Below are positions 25,502 to 33,960 of a stretch of DNA of 64,000 nucleotides, one piece after another. The position numbers and the translations under genes were made by a program. Each line of letters opens with the position of its first letter. The first letter of the stretch is position 1. The notes under the pieces were generated by a model. That model was not told the origin of the DNA, did not search any database, and saw only the letters and a list, made by a program, of their open reading frames with translations. The stretch comes from Azospirillum sp. TSH58. Lineage in GTDB: Bacteria; Pseudomonadota; Alphaproteobacteria; Azospirillales; Azospirillaceae. The stretch is from positions 1,440,001 to 1,504,000 of the forward strand of contig NZ_CP022364.1 of the NCBI RefSeq assembly GCF_003119115.1. Reading direction: 5' to 3'.

Positions 25502-27939
25502 CGCTGTTGCTCTCCCCTCGCTGTTTCTCCGGTGGTCGGCCCAGTGGCCAGCCCGGTGGCCAGCCCGGTGGCCGGCCCGGTGGTCGGCCGTCTCGCCCCC
25601 AGAGCCCGCACCAGCCGGTTGCCGGCCCAGCCGAGCCCCAGCGCCGTCACCGCCGCCAGACCCAGAAGAACCATGTCGGTGGGCGTCGGTTCCGTCAACA
25701 CACGCTCAAGCTGGTGCCCGAGCAGGTTGAAGACAAGGATTCCCGGCGCCATCCCCAGGATCGTCCCGAACAGATAGTCGGTGAACCGGATGCGGGAAGC
25801 CCCGGCGACGAGGTTCACCACGGTGAAGGGGGCGACCGGCACCACCCGCAGCGCCGCCATGGCCAGCACGCCGCGCTCGCCGAGCGCGTCGCTGGCCCGC
25901 CGCACCACCGCGCCGCCGTAGCGCTCGATGGGGCGCCGGCCGGTGAGCCGCCCCACCCAGAACAGCGCCGCGGCGGAGGCGAGCACCCCGGCCAGCGCGG
26001 TCGGGAAGCCGATCCACGGCCCCAGCGCGATGGCCGTCGCCGCGATCAGCAGCAGCACCGGAAACAGCACGAAGCCCCCGGCGACATAGAGCAGGATCAG
26101 CCACAGCGGCCCGAAGGCCGATTCGCGCAGGCGCTCGAAGGCGTCCAGCACGGCGTCCAGGGTCGCCCAGTCGCGCAGCGGCGTGTGGTTCCACAAGCCC
26201 CAGACCCCGCCGACCACCGCCAGGATGATGCCCAGCGCCAGCCAGTGGTGGCGCCGCGGAATGCGCGACGGCAGGACGCGCCACACGATGTCCGCCGCGC
26301 CGACCGGGCGTTCCGGGTCGAAGAGCATGGAGTCGGCGACGGCGGCGGCCAGCAGGCCGGGGTCGGCGTCCTCCAGCGGCTCCAGCGTCCGTCCGCCGGG
26401 CCGGCGCAGCGCCTCCACCGTTCGGATGAGCGAGCCGGAGCGGCGCAGCTCCGCCGTCACGCTTTCCGGCGCCACCCCCAGATGCTCGGCGATCAGGTCG
26501 TCGCGCACCCCGGCGATGGCCTGCCGGGCCTCGCGCCCCTCCGCCTTCCCCTCCACACGCCCGTGCGGCGCCTCCAGCGCCAAGTCGCATTCGGTGTCCA
26601 GCCCCATCGACCGGTTGTTCAGGTTGGCCGAGCCGATGCGCAGAAGCCGGTCGTCCACCACCATCACCTTGGCGTGGATGGTGATGCCGACGCTGCCGGT
26701 CTTGGCGCTCTCCGTCTTGGCGATGTAGAAGCGGAAGCGCCCGTTCCGGTCGGCCTCCCGCAGCTCCTTCACCAGCCGGGCGCGGGCGCCGAGCATCACG
26801 GTGTTCTCCAGCCAGCTCGACGTGCGGGCGGAGTTGACGACCACCACCTCCGGACCGTCGGGCTCGGCCAGCCGCGCCTTCAGCGCCTCGGCCACGGCGA
26901 CCGAGGCGAAATACTGGCTTTCCATGTAGATGAAGCGCTTGGCCGAGGCGATGGCGGCGGTGTAGAGCGCCTCGACCTCCCGCACCTCGTCGCGCCCGTT
27001 GTAGCCGGGTTCGGTGCGGGCGATGCCGACCGGCATGCCCTTGAGCAGCGGGGCGAGCTGTTGCGGCCAGGGGTCGGGGCTGTCCGGCCCGGCCCGGCGC
27101 GCCTTCAGCCGCAGCCGCCGGGGGCGCTTGCCGTCGGCAACGCCGCCACCGCCGCCAAGCACGTCCATGGCGGGCGGCGACAGCACGCAGCCGGTGGCGC
27201 GGCGCCAGCGCTCGCGGAACAGGTCGCCCAGCGCGCGGGCGGCGTCGCCGTCCACCGCCATCATCACGTCGTGGAAGGGCTCGTAGGGGGTGCCGTCCGG
27301 CTGGCGGCGCAGCGGATCGTCGGCGCGGTGGGCGCGGGTGTCCCAACGGTTGGCGGTGATGTCCAGCCCGCCGCAGAAGGCCAGCCGGTCGTCGATCACC
27401 AGCATCTTCTGATGGTGGCAGGCCCCGGCGGGATGGTCGCCGTCCAGCCGGTACTGGAGCCGCGGATGGCTGAGCCAGCCGCGCAGGAACAGCGGCTGCG
27501 ACCAGCGGGCCAGATCGAACAGCTCCGCGAAGTCCCACTTCAGCACATGGATGGTCAGGTCCGGGCGGGTCGCGGCCAGCCAGTTCAGCAGGTTGCCCAG
27601 CTTGTCGGGGCGGCGCGGGTGGCGCATCTGCGGGGTCAGCCGGATGCGGGCGTCGAAGTCCCAGGCGGTCAGGTAGATGCTGCGCCGCGCCTGCCGCATC
27701 GCCGCCTTGGCGAGCGCGAAGTAGTCCTCGGCATCGACGATGACCCCGACCCGCTCCGCCCGCTCCACCCGCCAGCAGGTGCGGCCCGGCACCAGCAGCG
27801 GGTCCGCGGCCGCGCTTGAGAGAGTCCCGGAGAACGCCCCTGTGAGCGCCCCTGTGAGTGTCGGGTCCGGCGGCATGGGGAGGGACGGCTGGTCGGGCAT
27901 GGGACGCGGCTGGACCGGGGTTCCTGCGGGGATCGGCAT
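25498..27939 (-). CDS. Phospholipase D-like protein fused to a VTT (DedA/SNARE-associated) membrane domain
   Basis: An 813-residue fusion. Two PLD half-sites are intact: HHQKMLVIDD (His near 175) and HAKVMVVDD (His near 421), each the HxKxxxxD catalytic motif. Residues from about 555 to 790 form several membrane helices with GPWIGFPTALAG and RVVPVAPFTVVNLVAGAS, typical of VTT/DedA proteins. The N terminus is Pro-rich, and the C-terminal tail has a repeated GLATG-type unit. PLD-VTT fusions are found in bacteria and probably make or remodel phospholipids at the membrane. It is translationally coupled to an EEP phosphatase. Starts at 27939 or 27900 are both possible. Confidence 0.88.
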   Translation of the reverse strand: MPIPAGTPVQPRPMPDQPSLPMPPDPTLTGALTGAFSGTLSSAAADPLLVPGRTCWRVERAERVGVIVDAEDYFALAKAAMRQARRSIYLTAWDFDARIRLTPQMRHPRRPDKLGNLLNWLAATRPDLTIHVLKWDFAELFDLARWSQPLFLRGWLSHPRLQYRLDGDHPAGACHHQKMLVIDDRLAFCGGLDITANRWDTRAHRADDPLRRQPDGTPYEPFHDVMMAVDGDAARALGDLFRERWRRATGCVLSPPAMDVLGGGGGVADGKRPRRLRLKARRAGPDSPDPWPQQLAPLLKGMPVGIARTEPGYNGRDEVREVEALYTAAIASAKRFIYMESQYFASVAVAEALKARLAEPDGPEVVVVNSARTSSWLENTVMLGARARLVKELREADRNGRFRFYIAKTESAKTGSVGITIHAKVMVVDDRLLRIGSANLNNRSMGLDTECDLALEAPHGRVEGKAEGREARQAIAGVRDDLIAEHLGVAPESVTAELRRSGSLIRTVEALRRPGGRTLEPLEDADPGLLAAAVADSMLFDPERPVGAADIVWRVLPSRIPRRHHWLALGIILAVVGGVWGLWNHTPLRDWATLDAVLDAFERLRESAFGPLWLILLYVAGGFVLFPVLLLIAATAIALGPWIGFPTALAGVLASAAALFWVGRLTGRRPIERYGGAVVRRASDALGERGVLAMAALRVVPVAPFTVVNLVAGASRIRFTDYLFGTILGMAPGILVFNLLGHQLERVLTEPTPTDMVLLGLAAVTALGLGWAGNRLVRALGARRPTTGPATGLATGLATGPTTGETARGEQQR

Positions 27940-28197
27940 CGGGGTTTCACATATGGTGCGTCCGGGACGGGCTGCGACCGGCCAGGAAGGCGGATGCCCG
28001 AACAACACCGCAGCCGCCCAACCCTCCCCGCCCTCCGCCGAGAGGCGAAATTCCATTGCCCGACCGGCCGGGACCTGGGTACCGTCAGGAGGACTCCATT
28101 CGTGTCCGCCATTGTCGCATGACCCGCCTGTTGTGATCCGCTTGTCCGCCCCCCTGCCGACTCCGCCCGTCACGGCCGCCAGCACCCGGCGGGGCCG

Positions 28198-28905
28198 ATG
28201 CTGAGCCTCGTCCTGCGCCGGGTGCTGGCCGTTGGGCCGGCCCTGCTGGGCCTCGCGCTCGCCGCCGCCGTGGTGGCCGCGTTGGCGGGACCCGGCTGGG
28301 CGGAGGCATTGGGCGCCGCGCTGGCCGCCCTGCCGGCGACGCTGGCGCTGGTCCTGCCGGCGCTGGCCTTGGGGACCGGGCTCGGCGCCCTGCTCGGCGT
28401 CATGGGCGGGACGGGCGGCGCGGCCTTGGGCGGCCTCGGACCGGCCATGCCGGGCTTTCTGCTGGCCGCGGTCGCCGCCACGCTGGCGAACGCAGCTTTC
28501 ACGCTCGGCCTCGCCGCCCTCGCCCTGCCCGCCGCCGCCCAGGCCGCGACGCTCGCCGGCCGGGCGCGGGCCGGGGCGGAGGACACGGTTCTGCTGGCGG
28601 CGCGCGGGCGGGGGATGGACGGCTCGGCCCTGCTCTGGCGGCTCGCCCTGCCGCTGGGGCTGTCGGCGGCGATGGGCGGCCTGCGCAGCGCCGTGGCCGG
28701 AACGGTGATCGCGGCCGTGGCGGTGGAAAGCCTGTTCGGGACCGGCTTTTCCGGCGCCGGGCGGCTGTTCGTCGAGGCGGCGCGCGCCGGGGACGCCGGC
28801 ATGGCCGTCGCCGCGCTCGCCGGGCTGTGCGGCCTCGCCATGCTGCTGAATGCCCTGGGCGGCGCGCTGCACGGCGGCATCGACCCGCGCGCCCGGATGG
28901 CCTGA
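28198..28905 (+). CDS. Short Opp/DppB-like ABC permease
   Basis: A 235-residue, Ala/Leu-rich membrane protein. The stretch EDTVLLAARGRGMDGSALLW, then RLALPLGLSAAMGG, corresponds to the cytoplasmic EAA loop of DppB permeases, and AVESLFGTGFSGAGRLFVEA to the conserved VE..F..PGLG segment. It is about 70-80 residues shorter than usual (over 300), lacking the periplasmic region after the first helix. It overlaps the next permease gene by one base (TGATG). The locus has no binding-protein gene. Family assignment is sound, but transport activity is uncertain. Confidence 0.75.
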   Translation: MLSLVLRRVLAVGPALLGLALAAAVVAALAGPGWAEALGAALAALPATLALVLPALALGTGLGALLGVMGGTGGAALGGLGPAMPGFLLAAVAATLANAAFTLGLAALALPAAAQAATLAGRARAGAEDTVLLAARGRGMDGSALLWRLALPLGLSAAMGGLRSAVAGTVIAAVAVESLFGTGFSGAGRLFVEAARAGDAGMAVAALAGLCGLAMLLNALGGALHGGIDPRARMA

Positions 28906-29714
28906 TGCACGGACCCGCCGGCACCGACTCCCGCACCGATCCACACTGGCGCGACGGCCCCTGGCAGAAGGCCGGGCAGCGGCTGACCGCGCACCGGCCC
29001 GCCGCGGCGGGACTGACCGTTCTGGCGGCGCTGATGCTGGCGGTCGCCGCCGGCCTCGTCGCCGGGGGCGGTCCGGTGGGGGCGGCGCTGGCCGCCGGGC
29101 ACCAGAGCCTGACCTTCGCGCTGTTCGCCGGGCTGGGCGGGGCCGTCCTCGGCCTGCTCTGGGGGGCCGCCGCGGTGGCCCTGGGCGAGCGGGCGGAGCG
29201 GGCCATGATGGCGCCCGCCGCCGCGCTGACCGGCCTGCCCCTGGCGCTGGCCCTGCCGCTGGCCGGCGGGCTGCTGGGCCCGGAGCGCGGGCTGGCGCCG
29301 ATGGCCGTGGTGACCGCCCTGGTCGCCGCCCCGGCGGTGGCCGTCATCGCGCGGGACGAGCTGCGCGCCCTGCTGCGGCGGGAGTTCCTGAGCGCCGCCC
29401 AGGCCGCCGGGATGTCCAACGGGCGCCGGCTGCGCCGCCACATCCTGCCCAACGCCGTCCTGCCGCTCGCCGCGGCGGCCTGGACGGCCCTTGCCCGCGC
29501 CCTGCTGACGGAAAGCCTCGCCAGCCTGCTCGGCCTCGGCCTGCCGGAGGGGGTGACCGGCTGGGGAACCGCCATCGGCGCGGCGGCGCGGGCGGGCGAC
29601 GCGGCGGCGCTGGCCGGACCGGCGCTGCTGCTGGCGCTGACCCTGTGGGCGCTGCACGGGGTGGGCGACGGGATGCGGCTGGCCTTCTCCGCGACCGCGG
29701 GAGGACGGCGGTGA
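28905..29714 (+). CDS. Opp/DppC-like ABC permease
   Basis: A 269-residue membrane protein with an intact EAA loop, RREFLSAAQAAGMSNGRRLRRHILPN, read here as LSAAQAAGMSNG and RRHILPNAVLP. ESLASLLGLGLPEGVTGWG matches the conserved E..LSFLGLG segment of DppC. It starts at an ATG overlapping the upstream stop and ends in a GTGA overlap with the ATPase gene, so three genes form one tightly coupled operon. The sequence is strikingly rich in Ala, Gly and Leu. Specificity is unknown. Confidence 0.8.
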   Translation: MHGPAGTDSRTDPHWRDGPWQKAGQRLTAHRPAAAGLTVLAALMLAVAAGLVAGGGPVGAALAAGHQSLTFALFAGLGGAVLGLLWGAAAVALGERAERAMMAPAAALTGLPLALALPLAGGLLGPERGLAPMAVVTALVAAPAVAVIARDELRALLRREFLSAAQAAGMSNGRRLRRHILPNAVLPLAAAAWTALARALLTESLASLLGLGLPEGVTGWGTAIGAAARAGDAAALAGPALLLALTLWALHGVGDGMRLAFSATAGGRR

Positions 29715-31429
29715 CCGGAGCGGACGTGATCGGGCCGGACGGCGGCGCGCCGCTGCGGGTGGAGGGTCTGTCCCTCCTGACCGGCCGCGACATCCTGCTC
29801 GACCGGCTGAGCTTCGCCGTCGAGGCCGGCACGGTGCTGACCCTGTCGGGCGGCGCCGGGGCGGGCAAGACGCTGCTGCTGCGCGCGCTGGCCGGGCTGC
29901 CCCCGAAGGGCGTCACGGTGCTGGGGGACATCCGGATCCGGGGGCGGCGCCTCCTGGTCACCCAGGACGGCGCCCTGGACCCGCTTCGCACGATCGGCGC
30001 CCAGTTCGTGGAGTTGCTGGGCCGTCAGTCGGGGCTGGACGAGCGAACCGCCCTGCGCCGCGCCGCCGAGGCGCTGGAGCGCTTCCAGGTGCCCGCCGCC
30101 GCGCGCCGGCTGGCGCTCCATCCGCAAGAGCTGGGCGAGGCGATGCGCTGGCGGGCCGCGCTGGCGCTGGCCATGGCGGCGCAGCCGGCTCTGCTGCTCG
30201 CCGACGCCCCCGCCGCCGCGCTCGACCCCACCCAGCGCGTCCGCCTGCTGAGCGATCTCGCCGCCTGGACGCGCGAGGCCGGAACGGCGCTGCTGCTGAC
30301 CGGGCGCCCGCAGCCCGACCCGGCGCTCACCGGTCCGGCCGACCGCCGGCTGGTCCTGGCCCAAGGTCGTCTGGAAGCGCCCGAGGAGGTCCCCGTCCCC
30401 GCCCCGCCCCCGGTCGAGCCCGCGCCCTCCGGCCCGCCCGTGCTGTCGGTGCGCGACCTGCGCGTCGCCTTCCCGCTGGGGCGGGGCTGGCGCGGCGAGG
30501 AACGCTGGCTGACCGTCGTGGACGGCCTGTCCATTGATTTGGCCGAGGGCGAGACGCTGGCCCTGCTCGGCGAGACGGGCAGCGGCAAGTCGGTGCTGGC
30601 CCGCGCCATCCTGCGGCTGGTGCCGCCGGTCGGGGGACAGGTGTCCTGGCTGGGGACCGACCTCGCCGCCGCCCCGCCGGAGGCGATGCGCCGGGCGCGG
30701 CGGGACCTGCAGATCCTCTTCCCCGATCCGCTGGCCGCCTTCGACCCGCTGATGACCATCGGCGCGCAGCTCGCCGCGACTCTGGAGTTGCTGCTTCCTC
30801 CGCGATCCGCCGGCCGATCAGCCACCGACCGCGCGGCGCGGCTGGCCGAGGCGCTGGAGGAGGTCGGTCTGCCGGCGGCGGTGCTCGACCTTTATCCCGG
30901 CGCGCTTCGTCCGGCGGAGGCGGCGCGCGCCGGGCTGGCCCGCGCCCTGCTGCCGGAGCCGCGCCTTCTGGTCTGCGACGAGCCGGCGGCGACGCTCGAC
31001 GGGGCGGAGCGGGCGGACTTCCTGGCCCTGCTGCGGGCGATCCGGCGCCGCCGCCGGCTGGCCCTGCTCTACGCCACCCAGGACGCGGCGGAGGGCTTGC
31101 GGATCGGGCGGCGGGCGCTGGTGCTCCTGCTCGGCCGGATCGTCGAGTCGGCGGACAGCGCGGTTCTGGCCGCCGGGGCGCGGCACCCCTACAGCCGCGC
31201 GCTGATCGCGGCGTCCCGCCTGGCCCGCCCCGCCCTGCACGGCGATCCGCCCTCGCCCCTGCGCCCGCCGACCGGCTGCGTCCTGCGGCTGCGCTGCCCG
31301 CTCGCCCATGACGGCTGCGCCCAGGTTCCCCCGACGCTCGACCCCGTGGCGCCGGGCCACCGAGTCGCCTGCCATGTCGCCCAGGACGACGCGCAAGACG
31401 GCGCCCAGGTTGGTGGACAAGCCCCGTAA
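29711..31429 (+). CDS. Fused double ABC ATPase, oligopeptide-transport type, with eroded motifs
   Basis: A 572-residue protein with two nucleotide-binding domains like a DppD-DppF fusion. Domain 1 has Walker A (GGAGAGKT), but the signature (expected LSGG) reads ELGEAM, Walker B is LLLADAPAAALD (catalytic Glu replaced by Ala), and the switch His is Gly (LLTGRP). Domain 2 has Walker A (GETGSGKS) and an intact Walker B (LLVCDEPAATLD), but LRPAEA in place of the signature and Gln for the switch His (YATQD). The C-terminal oligo-peptide Cys segment is kept (CVLRLRCPLAHDGC). The frame is intact. The GTG start has GGAGG upstream. Confidence 0.85.
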   Translation: MTGADVIGPDGGAPLRVEGLSLLTGRDILLDRLSFAVEAGTVLTLSGGAGAGKTLLLRALAGLPPKGVTVLGDIRIRGRRLLVTQDGALDPLRTIGAQFVELLGRQSGLDERTALRRAAEALERFQVPAAARRLALHPQELGEAMRWRAALALAMAAQPALLLADAPAAALDPTQRVRLLSDLAAWTREAGTALLLTGRPQPDPALTGPADRRLVLAQGRLEAPEEVPVPAPPPVEPAPSGPPVLSVRDLRVAFPLGRGWRGEERWLTVVDGLSIDLAEGETLALLGETGSGKSVLARAILRLVPPVGGQVSWLGTDLAAAPPEAMRRARRDLQILFPDPLAAFDPLMTIGAQLAATLELLLPPRSAGRSATDRAARLAEALEEVGLPAAVLDLYPGALRPAEAARAGLARALLPEPRLLVCDEPAATLDGAERADFLALLRAIRRRRRLALLYATQDAAEGLRIGRRALVLLLGRIVESADSAVLAAGARHPYSRALIAASRLARPALHGDPPSPLRPPTGCVLRLRCPLAHDGCAQVPPTLDPVAPGHRVACHVAQDDAQDGAQVGGQAP

Positions 31430-31579
31430 CCCCCTCGCCGGAGCCCGCCGACGCCTTGGGCGTGGCCGCAATTCCGTCTCAAAAAGGTCTGAAACTGCGC
31501 GGGTTGGCAAGGAGGCGGGCACGGGATAACGTCCCCGGCCTTCACGCCCGCATTGCTGAAATCACGGAAAAGGACAGGG

Positions 31580-33916
31580 ATGCTTCGCGCACGCACCCGG
31601 TTGACGGTCCCCTGCATGGGCGCACTCGCCGTCCTTCTGCTGCTTCTCGCCGGCCTCGCCGCGCCGTCGCTGGCCGCCGGCCCCGTTCCGGGGGCCGCCA
31701 TGCCGGCCCCCGCCGCCGCGGCCCCCGCGGAACCCGCCGCCTCGCCCGATCCGACGCCCGAGCAGATGCAGGCGATGATCACGACGCTGGAGGACCCGGC
31801 GGCCCGCGCCCGGCTGGTCGAGCAGCTGAAGGCGCTGGTCGCCGCGCAGAGGGGGCTGGATCAGGCCAAGGCCGAGGAGGCCCCGGCCGCCAGCACCCTG
31901 CCCGAGACCATCGGCGCCAGCGCCCTGTCCTTCCTGGCCGAGCGCATGGACGTGCTGAGCCGCCAGCTCGTCCAGGTCGGCAACGTCTTCAAGGAGCTGC
32001 CCGGCGCCATCGAGTGGGCGAACCGGCAGATGGTCGACCCGTCTGCCCGAGACCGCTGGGTGCAGATCGCCATCCAGCTGACGATGATCCTGACCGCCGG
32101 TCTGGCGATCCAGCGCGTCGTCGGCTGGCTGCTCGCCCGCCCGCGCAACGCCCTGGCCGCCCGCCGGGGCAGCACGGTGCTGGTGCGCTTTCCGCTGCTG
32201 CTCGGCCGCGCGCTGCTGGAGCTGGCGCCCATCGCCGCCTTCATCGTCGTCGCCTACGCCATCCTGTCGGTCAGCGAGCCGGGGCCGCGCGTCCGGCTGG
32301 TCGCCCTGGCCGTCATCAACGCCACCGTCATCCTGCAGATCCTGCTGGTCGCCGCCCGCATCCTGATCTCGCCCTTCGCATCCTCCCTGCGGATGGTGCG
32401 GGTGGGCGACGCCAACGCGCTGCGCCTCTACCGCTGGGTCCGCCGGCTGGCCGCGGTCGGCGTCTACGGCTATTTCCTGGCGGAGGGCGCCTATGTGCTG
32501 GGCCTGCCGCTCGGCGCCTACGGCGCGCTGCTGAAGCTGCTGGGGCTGGCGATCGCCGGCATGCTGATCGCGCTGATCCTGCAGAACCGCCGCATCGTCG
32601 CCGACTGGATGCACGGCAACCCGCTGTCCGGCGACGGCGACCCGGCGGCCACCGCGGAACGCGAGTCGGAGGGCCAGGGCGCCGTCCTGCGCTCCGCCCG
32701 CCGCCGCTTCGCCGACGTCTGGCACGTTCTGGCGATCATCTACGTGGTGGTGACCTTCGGCGTCTGGGTGCTGAACGTCTATGGCGGGTTCGAGTATCTG
32801 GCCCGCGCCACCGGCATCACCATCCTGGTCGCGGTGATCGCCCGGCTGCTGGTCAACGGCATCAACCGCGGCCTGCGCCGCGGCCTGCGCATGGTCCCGG
32901 AAAGCCAGGGCGCCCTGCCGCCGCTGAAGGACCGCGCCTCCCTCTACCTGCCCTTCCTGCACCGGATGGTGAAGACGGTCATCTGGGTCGGTGCTGCGAT
33001 GATGATCCTCTACGGCTGGGGCTTCGACACGCTGGCCTGGACCGACACGCAACTCGGCCAGCGCATCCTGCGCAGCACGATCACCATCGGCCTGCTGCTC
33101 GTCGGCTCCATCATCGCCTGGGAGGTGGTCAGCGCGATGATCGAGCGCTTCCTCGCCTCCACCGACCGCAACGGCACGCGGATCGAGCGCAGCGCGCGGG
33201 TGCGCACCCTGCTGCCGCTGCTGCGCAACGCCTTCCTGATCGTCCTGGTCACCATGGTGTCGCTGATCACCCTGTCGGAGCTGGGCGTCAACATCGCGCC
33301 GCTGCTGGCCGGTGCCGGTGTGGTCGGTCTGGCCGTCGGTTTCGGCTCGCAGACCCTGGTCAAGGACATCATCACCGGCCTGTTCATCCTGTTCGAGGAC
33401 AGCATCTCCATCGGCGACGTGGTCGATGTGGGCGGCGGCCATTCCGGCGTGGTGGAGGCCATCTCCATCCGCTCCATCCGGCTGCGCGACGGATCGGGCG
33501 CCATCCACACGGTGCCCTTCAACTCGGTCAGCACCGTCAAGAACATGTCGAAGGACTTCTCCTACGCCCTGTTCGAGGTGCGGGTCGCCTACCGCGAGGA
33601 CCCCGACCGCGTGATCGAACTGCTGAAGGACGTCGGCAACGGCCTGCAGGCCGACGCCCTGTTCGCGCCCGACATCATGGCGCCGCTGGAGGTGATGGGC
33701 CTGGACAAGTTCCAGCCCGACTCGACCCAGCTCATCACCGCGCGCTTCAAGACGCGCCCGACCAAGCAGTGGGGCGTGTCGCGCGAGTTCAACCGCCGCA
33801 TGAAGAAGCGCTTCGACGAGCTGGGGGTGGAGGTGCCGACCGGCTCCATGCAGCTCATCGTCGGCGGGAACCACCCCGACCGCGCGCTGGCCGAGGCGCT
33901 CAGCCAGGGCTCGTGA
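31580..33916 (+). CDS. Large MscS-family mechanosensitive channel
   Basis: A 778-residue membrane protein. A signal peptide (1-32, ending SLA-AG) precedes an Ala/Pro-rich stretch and a helical periplasmic region. At least eight helices follow. The MscS core (about 560-680) contains the pore helix LAGAGVVGLAVGFGSQTLV and the beta domain with DSISIGDVVDVGG and AIHTVPFNSVSTV. It opens under membrane tension to release solutes on osmotic downshock. Size and plan resemble YbiO-type channels. The ATG at 31580 follows AAAAGGACAGGG. It is convergent with ybbP across a perfect hairpin. Confidence 0.92.
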   Translation: MLRARTRLTVPCMGALAVLLLLLAGLAAPSLAAGPVPGAAMPAPAAAAPAEPAASPDPTPEQMQAMITTLEDPAARARLVEQLKALVAAQRGLDQAKAEEAPAASTLPETIGASALSFLAERMDVLSRQLVQVGNVFKELPGAIEWANRQMVDPSARDRWVQIAIQLTMILTAGLAIQRVVGWLLARPRNALAARRGSTVLVRFPLLLGRALLELAPIAAFIVVAYAILSVSEPGPRVRLVALAVINATVILQILLVAARILISPFASSLRMVRVGDANALRLYRWVRRLAAVGVYGYFLAEGAYVLGLPLGAYGALLKLLGLAIAGMLIALILQNRRIVADWMHGNPLSGDGDPAATAERESEGQGAVLRSARRRFADVWHVLAIIYVVVTFGVWVLNVYGGFEYLARATGITILVAVIARLLVNGINRGLRRGLRMVPESQGALPPLKDRASLYLPFLHRMVKTVIWVGAAMMILYGWGFDTLAWTDTQLGQRILRSTITIGLLLVGSIIAWEVVSAMIERFLASTDRNGTRIERSARVRTLLPLLRNAFLIVLVTMVSLITLSELGVNIAPLLAGAGVVGLAVGFGSQTLVKDIITGLFILFEDSISIGDVVDVGGGHSGVVEAISIRSIRLRDGSGAIHTVPFNSVSTVKNMSKDFSYALFEVRVAYREDPDRVIELLKDVGNGLQADALFAPDIMAPLEVMGLDKFQPDSTQLITARFKTRPTKQWGVSREFNRRMKKRFDELGVEVPTGSMQLIVGGNHPDRALAEALSQGS

Positions 33917-33928
33917 CGGCCGCGCACG

Positions 33929-33960
33929 ACACCGGCGGTCACCCCGATGACCGCCGGTGT
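33929..33960. terminator. Perfect bidirectional hairpin between mscS and ybbP
   Basis: ACACCGGCGGTCA (33929-33941) and TGACCGCCGGTGT (33948-33960) form a perfect 13-bp stem with a CCCCGA loop. It lies between convergent genes and touches the ybbP stop codon. Confidence 0.8.

Noticed and set aside
29711..31429. Pseudogene call for the double ATPase
   Set aside because: Although key motifs are eroded, the frame is intact over 572 codons with both Walker A motifs and one Walker B kept, so it is reported as a CDS with caution.
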